Both the position numbers and the translations under genes were made by a program. DNA of 64,000 nucleotides from Rhodovastum atsumiense (GTDB lineage Bacteria > Pseudomonadota > Alphaproteobacteria > Acetobacterales > Acetobacteraceae), in NCBI RefSeq assembly GCF_937425535.1, contig NZ_OW485601.1, positions 2,444,501-2,508,500 on the forward strand, read 5' to 3'. Shown piece after piece: positions 17,209 to 31,750 of this stretch (position 1 is its first letter; every line of letters starts with the position of its first letter). Under the pieces are notes generated by a model, which saw nothing but the letters and a program-made list of their open reading frames with translations, ran no database searches and was not told the DNA's origin.

Positions 17209-18114
17209 TCAATCGCCTGACCTCCGCATGGAGAGCAGGGACTCGGCTTGGTAGACCGCCTGCCGGCCGTCCCCGGCCGTGGCGTCGGCCCCGACCATGG
17301 CGACCAGGTCGGGTTTCTGCGCGAATGCCTGGCCGCCGACCATGATGCCGACGGCCTGGTTGCGGGAGGCGCGGCGCACGCGGCGGATGCTGGCGGCCAG
17401 GCTCTCCAGCCGGCTGTCGCAGCTGAGCGAGAAGCCGATCACCGAGAACCATTCGCTGCGCACGATGCCGATCAGGTCGTTGCTGGAGGCCAGCGGCTCG
17501 CTCCAGACGGTCCAGCCGGCCTGGCGGAAGAACTCGGCGACCAGGACCAGGCCAAAGGTGTGCTGCTCGCCGGGCGCAGGCACCAGCAGCACGCGGCGGC
17601 TGTGCTCCTGTTGCGCCAGTCCGTCCTGGAATGTTCCACCCAGCTCGTGCAGCACTTGTTGCAGGCGCCACACCCCCATCGTGACGTCGGCGAAATCGCA
17701 GAGGTCTTCCGTCCAGAGATCGCCCAGCCGGCGCGCGGCGGGCGCGAGCAAGTGCAGGAGTACTCCCTCGAGCGGCACGCCCCGGTCGCGCACGGATTGG
17801 ACAAAGGCCAGTGCGGCATTGGGATCGCGGGAGGTGGCGTGGCGGGCCAGCGTGGCGACATCCTCGTCCCCGATCAGGTCGCCGACGGGAACGGCGTCCG
17901 GTTTCGGGGCGGCGTTGTGCGCCAGCACCAGGCGAGGCACGATCTCCTGTTCGATCGTGCTGGTCAGCAACGTCAATCGCTGCCGCGGCCAATCGCAGCG
18001 GGCGACTTTCTGGCATTTTGTACTCGGACCGCAGAAAGGAACCGCCCAGCCTTCGCTCGCCACGACCTTGTGCCTCTCGGCCATCATGGTTTGTGCTCCC
18101 GTCACATTCACCAT
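17209..18114 (-). CDS. ppaA: PpaA/AerR, cobalamin-binding regulator
   Basis: A protein of up to 301 aa (starts at 18087/18084, MMAERHK, are likely alternatives). The middle region (RGVPLEGVLLHLLAPAARRLGDLWTEDLCDFADVTMGVWRLQ) is the four-helix cap of B12-binding photoreceptors and methyltransferases. It is followed by a Rossmann-like domain starting VLLVPAPGEQHTFGLVLVAEFFRQAGW, whose His is the expected cobalamin ligand. AerR/PpaA binds a light-altered cobalamin and modulates CrtJ/PpsR. The location just upstream of ppsR, same strand, is the canonical one. It diverges from bchF across a region with PpsR-like sites. Confidence 0.93.
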   Translation of the reverse strand: MVNVTGAQTMMAERHKVVASEGWAVPFCGPSTKCQKVARCDWPRQRLTLLTSTIEQEIVPRLVLAHNAAPKPDAVPVGDLIGDEDVATLARHATSRDPNAALAFVQSVRDRGVPLEGVLLHLLAPAARRLGDLWTEDLCDFADVTMGVWRLQQVLHELGGTFQDGLAQQEHSRRVLLVPAPGEQHTFGLVLVAEFFRQAGWTVWSEPLASSNDLIGIVRSEWFSVIGFSLSCDSRLESLAASIRRVRRASRNQAVGIMVGGQAFAQKPDLVAMVGADATAGDGRQAVYQAESLLSMRRSGD

Positions 18115-18127
18115 CCTGAGCAGGGAC

Positions 18128-18145
18128 TGTCAAGCCGCGTTGACG
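18128..18145. promoter_or_regulatory. PpsR-type operator (near-consensus) between ppaA and bchF, distal
   Basis: TGTCAAGCCGCGTTGACG fits TGT-N12-ACA with one mismatch in the last base. It lies 13 bp upstream of the longest ppaA start, in the divergent promoter region. Confidence 0.55.
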
Positions 18146-18329
18146 TTCCGTGTCCTTGACACCTGGGCGGTGGGCGATCTACGCTTCCTCTCATGGGCGT
18201 TACGCTCAAGGAGAAAGCGAGGCCGATACCGCGGCACTCGGTCTGGCGGAAATGATGTCTTTGGACGCCGGGCGAGCTTCGGTGGGGTCGCCGAACCTGC
18301 GTTTCCACGGGACGCCGAGGGCAGGACGT

Positions 18330-18347
18330 TGTCAAGCAATGTTTACC
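18330..18347. promoter_or_regulatory. PpsR-type operator (near-consensus) proximal to bchF
   Basis: TGTCAAGCAATGTTTACC matches TGT-N12-ACA except for the last base and shares the TGTCAAG half with the other operators in the window. It lies about 30 bp ahead of the preferred bchF start. A distant second copy at 18128 could permit looping between sites. Confidence 0.55.
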
Positions 18348-18377
18348 TCTAACGTATTGGACCGTTTGGTCGACGCA

Positions 18378-20224
<1,847 letters not shown>

Positions 20225-20228
20225 GATC

Positions 20229-21804
20229 ATGCAGCTCACGGTCTGGACATACGAGGGTCCTCCTCATGTCGGCGCGATGCGTGTCGCGACCGCGATGGAG
20301 GGGGTGCACTACGTTCTGCACGCACCGCAGGGCGACACCTACGCCGACCTGCTGTTCACCATGATCGAGCGGCGGTCGAAACGGCCGCCGGTCACCTATA
20401 CCACCTTCCAGGCGCGCGACCTCGGCGGCGACACCGCCGGGCTGTTCCAGGCCTCGCTGCGCGCGGCCTATGAGCGCTTCCGGCCGCAGGCCCTGCTGGT
20501 CGGTGCGTCCTGCACCGCCGAACTGATCCAGGACGACCCGGCGGGGCTCGCCCGTGCCACCGGCCTGCCGGTGCCGGTGGTGCCGCTGGAACTGCCGTCC
20601 TACCAGCGCAAGGAAAACTGGGGCGCGGCCGAAACCTTCTATCAGCTGGTGCGCGCCTTCGCCGGCGCGAAGGTGCCGCCGCCCGGCACGAAGCGGCCGG
20701 CGCGCGCGCCGGGCGAACGGGCGCGGGCCAACCTGCTCGGGCCGACCGCGCTCGGCTTCCGCCACCGCGACGACGTGCAGGAGATCACCCACCTGCTCGG
20801 GCGGCTCGGCGTCGACGTCAACGTGGTGGCCCCGCTCGGCGCCACCCCCGCCGACCTGGCGCGACTGGGCGAGGCCGATTTCAACGTCGTGCTGTATCCG
20901 GAGATCGCCGGCATCGCCGCGTCCTGGCTGCACCGCAGCTTCGGCCAGCCCGCCGTCAAGGCGGTGCCGATCGGCATCGGCGGTACCTGCGACTTCGCGC
21001 GCGAGGTGGCGGCGCTGGCCGGCACCGATCCCGAGCCCATCCTGGCCGAGATCCCGTCGCGCCTGCCTTGGTACTCGCGTTCGGTCGACTCCACTTATCT
21101 GACCGGCAAGCGGGTGTTCATCTTCGGCGACGCCATGCACGCCATCGCCGCGGCCCGCGTCGCCAGCGAGGAACTGGGCTTCCAGGTGGTAGGCCTGGGC
21201 ACCTACAGCCGCGAATTCGCCCGCGACCTGCGCGAGGCGGCCAAGCGCTACGATGTCGAGCCGCTGATCACCGACGACTATCTCGAGGTCGAGGCGAAGA
21301 TTGCGGAAGCCCATCCCGAGCTGGTGCTGGGCACCCAGATGGAGCGCCATACCGCCAAGCGCCTGGGCGTGCCCTGCGCGGTGATCTCGGCGCCGGTTCA
21401 CGTGCAGGACTTTCCGGCCCGCTACGCGCCGGTGATGGGCTTCGAAGGCGCCAACGTCCTGTTCGACACCTGGGTCCACCCGCTGATGATGGGGCTCGAG
21501 GAGCATCTGCTGACGATGTTCCGCGAAGATTTCGAGTTCCACGACGCCGCCGCGCCGTCGCATCTCGGCGGCGCCGTCGAGCGCCGGGCTGAGTCCCCGC
21601 CCATGCCTTCTCCCGCGCCGGCGGTCGCGGTCGCGGCCACGCCGGCAGCCGCGAGCCCGCCCGGCGGACCGCCCTCCTGGGCGCCCGATGCCGAGCGTGA
21701 ATTGCAGAAGATCCCGTTCTTCGTGCGTGGCAAGGCTCGCCGTAACACCGAGCGCTTCGCGCAGGAACGTGGTGTGTCACTGATCACCGTCGAGACCCTG
21801 TACG

Positions 21805-21830
<26 letters not shown>
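20229..21830 (+). CDS. bchB: BchB, dark-operative protochlorophyllide reductase subunit B
   Basis: A 533-aa NifK-like partner of BchN. Asp36 ([10 protein letters not shown]), the unusual non-Cys ligand of the NB-cluster in BchB, is conserved. The C-terminus has the PCP-red-type module ([32 protein letters not shown]) after a Pro/Ala-rich linker. It starts 5 nt after bchN and overlaps bchH by 26 nt, implying tight coupling. Confidence 0.97.
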
Positions 21831-26350
<4,520 letters not shown>

Positions 26351-26351
<1 letters not shown>

Positions 26352-27052
26352 TGCCCTCCACCACCTACCAGGAGCGGCGCGGCCAGCTCACCACCTATTT
26401 CGACCGCACCGCGTCGGAAGCGTGGAAGCGCCTGACCTCGGATGCGCCGGTTTCCGGCATCCGGGCCACCGTCCGCGCCGGGCGCGAGGAGATGCGCGCC
26501 ACCCTGCTCGACTGGCTGCCGGCCGATCTGCACGGGCGGCGGCTGCTGGATGCCGGCTGCGGCACCGGCGCGCTCGCGGTCGAGGCGGCGCGCCGTGGGG
26601 CTCATGTAGTGGCGATCGACGTCGCGGCAAGCCTCGTCGACATGGCGCGTGAACGGGCCGAAGGGCAAACCGGCGACGGCACGGTGGAGTTCAAGGTCGG
26701 CGACATGCTCGACCCCGCGCTCGGGTCCTTCGACCACGTGGTCGCCATGGACAGCCTGATCCATTACCACGCTCCGGACATCGTCAACGTTCTGGCAACC
26801 CTGGCCGACCGGACCAGGCATTCGGTGGTGTTTACCTTTGCGCCGCGGACCATCCTGCTGGCGGCCATGCACGCGGCAGGAAAGTTTTTTCCCCGCAGCG
26901 ACCGGGCCCCGGCGATCGAGCCGGTAGCCGAGAAGACCTTGCTGCGGCTGATCGACGGCAATCCCGCCCTGTCGGCCTGGCAGGCCGGGCGGACCCGCCG
27001 CATCGTGCGAGGCTTCTACACGTCCCAGGCCCTGGAGCTCGTGCCCCGATGA
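26351..27052 (+). CDS. bchM: BchM, Mg-protoporphyrin IX methyltransferase
   Basis: A 233-aa class I SAM methyltransferase that methylates the C13 propionate of Mg-protoporphyrin IX. The SAM-binding motif LLDAGCGTGALAVEAARRGAHVVAIDVA is intact, followed by the family block AMDSLIHYHAPDI and FTFAPRT. Start and stop overlap bchL and lhaA by 1 and 4 nt. Confidence 0.97.
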
Positions 27053-28464
27053 GCAGGTTGTCCTTCGCGAGGAACTGGGGGCGGATCAATCCCGCTTTCC
27101 TGCCCTTCGCCGATGCCGCCTCCGCCGAGTTGCCGCTCGGCCGTCTGCTGCGCCTGTCGCTGTTCCAGGTGACGGTCGGCATGGCGGTGGTGCTGGTGAT
27201 CGGCACCCTGAACCGCGTGATGATCGTGGAACTCGGCGTGCCGGCCTGGCTGGTGGCGGTGATGATCTCGCTGCCGCTGATCCTGGCCCCGTACCGGGCG
27301 GTGATCGGCTTCAAGTCGGATACGCACCGTTCGGTGCTGGGCTGGCGGCGCCTGCCCTATTTGTGGAAAGGCACGCTGCTGCAGTTCGGCGGGCTGGCGA
27401 TCATGCCGTTCTCGCTGATGCTGCTCTCGGGTGATACCACCGCGCCGCCGATCTTCGGGCAGGCAGCGGCGGCCCTGGCCTTCCTGCTGGTCGGCGCGGG
27501 CCTGCACACGGTGCAGACCATCGGCCTCGCGCTCGCCACCGACATCGCGCCGCAGGACAAGCATCCGCAGGTGGTCACGCTGCTCTGCGGCATGCTGCTG
27601 GTGGGCATGGTGGTCAGCGCCGTTGCCTTCGGCATCGCCCTGCACGATTTCAGCCCGTTCCGGCTGATCCAGGTGATCCAGGCCGCGGCCGTGGTCACCA
27701 TGTTCCTGAACTTCATCGCGTTGTGGAAGCAGGAGGCGCGCAACCCCGCCTACCAGCTCAACAACAAAAGCGCGCCGAAGCCGCCGGCCTTCCGTGAGGC
27801 CTGGTCGGTCTTCATGCACGAGGCGAAGTCGGTCCGTGCCCTGGTCGTGGTCGGCCTGGGCACCTTCGGCTTCCAGGCGCAGGACGTGCTGCTCGAACCC
27901 TTCGGCGGCCAGATCCTGCACCTGGCGGTCGGCACCACCACCATCCTGACCGCGCTGCTCGCGGTGGGCGGCCTGTGCGGCTTCGCCTTGTCGGCGCGGC
28001 TGCTCAACCGTGGCATGCCGCCGTACCGGCTGGCCGCCATCGGGGTGCTCGGCGGGATCGTGGCCTTCAGTTGCGTGCTGTCGGCGGCCCGGCTCTATTC
28101 GGCCATCCCGTTCGGCCTGGGCACGGCGCTGATCGGCTTCGGCAGTGCCCTGTTCATCGTCGGCACGCTGTCGGCGGCGATGGGGCAGGCGCAGGGCGGT
28201 CTGACCGGCCTTGCGCTCGGCACCTGGGGTGCCGTGCAGGCCTTCGCCGCCGGTGCGGCGATCGCCCTCGGCGGCGTCGTCCGGGACATTGTCTCGGCGC
28301 TTGCGGAACAGGGCGTATTCGGGCCTTCTCTCGCCGTCCCGGTGACGGGATACGGCGTCGTCTACGGCATCGAGATCGTCATGCTCGTTGCCACTCTCGT
28401 CGCACTCGCTCCGCTCGTCCGCCCCGCGAAGCAGCGCGTGCCGACGCTGGAACTGACCACCTGA
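27049..28464 (+). CDS. lhaA: LhaA, light-harvesting 1 assembly MFS protein
   Basis: A 471-aa twelve-helix membrane protein of the PucC/LhaA family. Signatures include TLNRVMIVELGVPAWLVAVMISLPLILAPYRAVIGFKSD and WRRLPYLWKGTLLQFGGLAIMPF. LhaA is needed for efficient LH1 assembly in Rhodobacter and always precedes puhA, as here. It is a paralogue of the carrier at 13465-14811 but longer and with the LhaA-specific HRSVLGWRRLPY motif. Confidence 0.96.
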   Translation: MSRLSFARNWGRINPAFLPFADAASAELPLGRLLRLSLFQVTVGMAVVLVIGTLNRVMIVELGVPAWLVAVMISLPLILAPYRAVIGFKSDTHRSVLGWRRLPYLWKGTLLQFGGLAIMPFSLMLLSGDTTAPPIFGQAAAALAFLLVGAGLHTVQTIGLALATDIAPQDKHPQVVTLLCGMLLVGMVVSAVAFGIALHDFSPFRLIQVIQAAAVVTMFLNFIALWKQEARNPAYQLNNKSAPKPPAFREAWSVFMHEAKSVRALVVVGLGTFGFQAQDVLLEPFGGQILHLAVGTTTILTALLAVGGLCGFALSARLLNRGMPPYRLAAIGVLGGIVAFSCVLSAARLYSAIPFGLGTALIGFGSALFIVGTLSAAMGQAQGGLTGLALGTWGAVQAFAAGAAIALGGVVRDIVSALAEQGVFGPSLAVPVTGYGVVYGIEIVMLVATLVALAPLVRPAKQRVPTLELTT

Positions 28465-28501
28465 GCCGTACTTCTTCCCACTGTTCAGCCGAGGTAAGCA
28501 C

Positions 28502-29263
28502 ATGCAAACCGGCGCAATTACTGCCTATTTCGACGTCGCACAGCTCACGCTGTGGGCGTTCATCCTCTTCTTCGCGGGGCTGGTCGTCTACCTGCGGCGC
28601 GAGGACAAGCGTGAAGGCTATCCGCTTCTGGCCGAGGGCGGCGAGACCACCCATGGCCTGTTCCCGGCGACGCCGGAGCCGAAGACCTACCTGCTGCAGG
28701 ACGGCAGCACCCTGACCCTGCCGCGCGCCGAGAAGGCCCGCACGCTGGCGCTCAGCAAGACCGACCCGGCCGAGGGCGCGCCGGCGGTTCCGACCGGCGA
28801 TCCGCTGCGTGACGCGGTCGGCCCGGCTTCCTATGCCGATCGCGCCGACGAGCCCGACACCACCTGGGAAGGCGAGCCCCGCCTGGTGCCGCTGCGCGCC
28901 GCGCCCGAGTTCTCGCTCGACCCGGAGGATCCGGATCCGCGCGGCTATCCGGTCGTTGCCACCGATGGCGTCGTGGCCGGCAAGATTACCGAGGCGTGGG
29001 TCGATCGCGCCGAACCGCAGGTCTACTACTACGACGTCAAGCTGAATGACGGTCGCACCGTGATCCTGCCGGCGCGCCTGGCCGTGGTCGACGACACCGC
29101 GCAGCGCGTGACCGTGGCCTCGATCACCGCGGCGCAGTTCGCCGGCGTTCCGGCGATCAAGAACCCCGATGTCATCACGCTGCTCGAAGAGGACAAGATT
29201 GCCGGCTACTACGCCGGTGGTCACCTCTATGCGGTCCCCGCCCGTCAGGAACCGCTGGCTTGA
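28502..29263 (+). CDS. puhA: PuhA, reaction centre H subunit
   Basis: A 253-aa protein with a single N-terminal membrane helix (LTLWAFILFFAGLVVYLRRED) and a cytoplasmic PRC-barrel domain (about residues 110-250) that caps the L/M dimer and guides protons to QB. The motif YLRREDKREGYPL directly after the helix is diagnostic. It starts 37 nt after lhaA; puhB overlaps its stop. Confidence 0.98.
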   Translation: MQTGAITAYFDVAQLTLWAFILFFAGLVVYLRREDKREGYPLLAEGGETTHGLFPATPEPKTYLLQDGSTLTLPRAEKARTLALSKTDPAEGAPAVPTGDPLRDAVGPASYADRADEPDTTWEGEPRLVPLRAAPEFSLDPEDPDPRGYPVVATDGVVAGKITEAWVDRAEPQVYYYDVKLNDGRTVILPARLAVVDDTAQRVTVASITAAQFAGVPAIKNPDVITLLEEDKIAGYYAGGHLYAVPARQEPLA

Positions 29264-29898
29264 ACGAGCAAGAGGACAAGCCGGTTCGGGGCCTCCCGGA
29301 GCGCCTCCCGGACGGTGAGAAGATCCTCTGGCAAGGGGCGCCCCGTTGGGGCGCCCTGGCCAGGTGGGGTTTCCATGTCCGCAAGATCGCGCTCTATTTC
29401 GCGCTGCTGCTGACCTGGCAGGTGGCTTCCAACATCAACGACGGCGTGCCGGCTGACGACGTCGTGGCAGCCGCGTTCTGGCTGGTGCTGGTGGCCGCGA
29501 CCGCGATCGGCTTGTTCTCGGCCTTCGCCTGGGCGATCGCACGAAGCACCACCTATACGATCACCAACCGGCGCGTGGTGCTGCGGGTCGGCGTGGCCTT
29601 CCCGGGCTCCATCAACCTGCCGTTCCGTCGTATCAAGGCGGCCGGGCTGCGCCGGCGGCGTGATGGGACCGGCGACATTCCGCTGACCCTGATGGCTGAT
29701 GACAGCGTCCCCTGGGTGCTGCTCTGGCCGCATGTGCGGCCGTGGCGCCTGCGCCGGGCCGAGCCGATGCTGCGCAGCATCCCTGACGCCGACAAGGTCG
29801 CCGCGTTGCTGGCCCGCGCCCTGTCCGATGATATGGCGACCCGTACCCCCGTGTCCGATCCCGATTCCCCGGCTTCGCCTGCCGCATCCGCGGCCTGA
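29260..29898 (+). CDS. puhB: PuhB, reaction centre assembly protein
   Basis: A 212-aa membrane protein with a PH-domain-like bacterial fold: DGEKILWQGAPRWGALARWGFHVRKIALYF, then two or three helices and TTYTITNRRVVLRVGVAF. PuhB acts as an assembly factor for the RC-LH1 complex. It appears to start at a TTG that overlaps the puhA stop (TTGA); no better in-frame start fits. It is followed by puhC after 15 nt. Confidence 0.93.
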   Translation: MNEQEDKPVRGLPERLPDGEKILWQGAPRWGALARWGFHVRKIALYFALLLTWQVASNINDGVPADDVVAAAFWLVLVAATAIGLFSAFAWAIARSTTYTITNRRVVLRVGVAFPGSINLPFRRIKAAGLRRRRDGTGDIPLTLMADDSVPWVLLWPHVRPWRLRRAEPMLRSIPDADKVAALLARALSDDMATRTPVSDPDSPASPAASAA

Positions 29899-29913
29899 GG
29901 ACGACCGACCCCG

Positions 29914-30372
29914 ATGAGTGATCCGTTCCACAACCGTCCGATCCCTCGTGGCGTCCTGATCGGGGCGGGTCTGCTCATTGCCTTCACCATCACCCTTGCC
30001 GCGGCGACGCGTCTCAGCGGCAGCACGGAAGTCTTCGCGCCGACCGCCGCGCCGGTTGCCTCCCGCGATCTGCGGTTCGAGGACCGGCCCGATGGCAGCA
30101 TCGTCGTGATCAGTGCCGAGGATGGCAGCACCGTCGAGGTGCTCGCACCCGGCACCAACGGATTTACCCGCGCCACGCTGCGCGGACTGGCGCGCGAGCG
30201 TAAGCGCGACGATCTCGGCGCGGTCGCGCCGTTCCGCCTGACCCGATGGGCGGACGGACGGCTGACGCTCGAGGATGTCGCCACCGGTCGCCGCGTCGAT
30301 CTGGAAGCCTTCGGCTCCAGCAATGTGCAGGCCTTTGGACGCCTGCTCTCCGGGAGGAGCGCCACACCATGA
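29914..30372 (+). CDS. puhC: PuhC, photosynthetic complex assembly protein
   Basis: A 152-aa protein with an N-terminal membrane helix (GVLIGAGLLIAFTITLAAATRL) and a periplasmic domain with DLRFEDRPDGSIVVISAEDGSTVEVLAPGTNGF, as in PuhC proteins, which assist LH1/RC assembly. Position after puhB and size both fit. Its stop overlaps the next ORF (ATGA). Confidence 0.92.
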   Translation: MSDPFHNRPIPRGVLIGAGLLIAFTITLAAATRLSGSTEVFAPTAAPVASRDLRFEDRPDGSIVVISAEDGSTVEVLAPGTNGFTRATLRGLARERKRDDLGAVAPFRLTRWADGRLTLEDVATGRRVDLEAFGSSNVQAFGRLLSGRSATP

Positions 30373-30653
30373 TCTTCGGCCGTCGGACCGTCGACGTGAC
30401 CTGTACGGTCGAGATCGAACAAACCCCCGAAAGCCTGCATGCCCACGCCATCCCCGACGGGATCGAGATCCGTCCGGGTGACAGCGTGATCGTGCATGGC
30501 ATTCCCACCGACATCCGCTTCGGCGACCGCGTGTCGCTGCAATGCCGCGCCACGGTCGTGCGCGCGTCATGGCTCGGGAGGCTGTGGACGAAGATCCGCG
30601 CCCCCTTCGAGCTGACGGAGCTTTACGAAGTGGGATTCCAACGGGGGAGATAA
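30369..30653 (+). CDS. small conserved ORF between puhC and acsF
   Basis: A 94-aa soluble, beta-rich-looking protein with no membrane helix or cysteine motif. It overlaps puhC by 4 nt and ends 4 nt before acsF, so it is embedded in the operon and surely translated. The short acidic domain ends '[35 protein letters not shown]', suggesting a membrane-peripheral tail. Proteins of this size occur at the same place in other purple bacteria without a known role. A part in cyclase or RC assembly is only suggested by position. Confidence 0.8.
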   Translation: MIFGRRTVDVTCTVEIEQTPESLHAHAIPDGIEIRPGDSVIVHGIPTDIRFGDRVSLQCRATVVRASWLGRLWTKIRAPFELTELYEVGFQRGR

Positions 30654-30657
30654 TGCG

Positions 30658-31722
30658 ATGGACGCAGCCGCGTTCCGTCCGGCACTGAACGAAACCACAC
30701 ACCAGGCGCGCCAGGACACGATCCTGACCCCGCGCTTCTACACCACCGATTTCGCGGCGATGGACCGCCTTGATATCAGTCCCGTCCGGGCCGAGTGGGA
30801 CGAGCTGATGGCCGAGTTCCGGCGCGACACCAACAAGGGCCATTTCATCCGCACTCCCGAATTCGACGTCGATCTCTCGACCCTGTCGCCGGGGCTGCGC
30901 GCGGAATTCCTGGAATTCCTGGTCAGCTCGGTGACCGCCGAATTCTCGGGCTGCGTGCTGTACGCAGAGATCAGGAAGCGCATCCACAATCCGGAGATCC
31001 GCGACTGGTTCGGCTACATGAGCCGTGACGAGGCGCGGCATGCCGGATTCATCAATGACACGCTGAAGGATTTCGGCGTCGGCGTCGATCTCGGTTTCCT
31101 GGCGCGCGCGAAGAAATACACCTATTTCCAGCCGAAATTCATCTTCTACGCGGTGTACCTGTCGGAGAAGATCGGCTACGCCCGCTACATCACCATCTAC
31201 CGCCATCTCGAACGTCACCCGGAGCGGCGCTTCCATCCGATCTTCAAGTGGTTCGAGAACTGGTGCCAGGACGAGTTCCGTCACGGCGAGGCTTTCGCGC
31301 TGGTCATGCGCGCCAACCCGCATCTGTTGACGGGGCTCAACAAACTGTGGATCAAGTTCTTCCTGCTGGCCGTGTACACAACGATGTATGTGCGCGACCA
31401 TGCCAGGCCGGACTTCCATGCCGCGCTCGGCATCGATCCCACCGACTATGATTATCGCGTCTTCCGCGTCTGCTCGGAGATCAGCCGGCAGGTGTTCCCG
31501 CTGACGCTCGATATCGATGCGCCGGCCTTCCGCAGTGGCCTCGACCGGCTGTTCCGCATCACCCGCGCGCTCTCGGCGGCGAAGGCGCAGGGCGGTGTCG
31601 TCGGGCGGGTGAAGCAGGCCGGCCTGCTCGCCGCTGCGGCGGCCACCATTGGCCGCCTCTATCTCATTCCTGCCAGGCGCAACGAATTGCCTGCGCAGAC
31701 CCGTCTCGCCGCCGCCTGGTAG
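30658..31722 (+). CDS. acsF: AcsF, aerobic Mg-protoporphyrin IX monomethyl ester cyclase
   Basis: A 354-aa di-iron oxygenase that forms the isocyclic ring E using O2. The carboxylate/histidine ligand pattern of the ferritin-like fold is clear: [28 protein letters not shown] and [13 protein letters not shown]. Its presence together with bchE means ring E can be made with or without oxygen. It lies between the small ORF and the puhE fusion in one operon. Confidence 0.97.
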   Translation: MDAAAFRPALNETTHQARQDTILTPRFYTTDFAAMDRLDISPVRAEWDELMAEFRRDTNKGHFIRTPEFDVDLSTLSPGLRAEFLEFLVSSVTAEFSGCVLYAEIRKRIHNPEIRDWFGYMSRDEARHAGFINDTLKDFGVGVDLGFLARAKKYTYFQPKFIFYAVYLSEKIGYARYITIYRHLERHPERRFHPIFKWFENWCQDEFRHGEAFALVMRANPHLLTGLNKLWIKFFLLAVYTTMYVRDHARPDFHAALGIDPTDYDYRVFRVCSEISRQVFPLTLDIDAPAFRSGLDRLFRITRALSAAKAQGGVVGRVKQAGLLAAAAATIGRLYLIPARRNELPAQTRLAAAW

Positions 31723-31750
31723 CTCCTTCACAAGGTTCAGCGTCGCGCCG

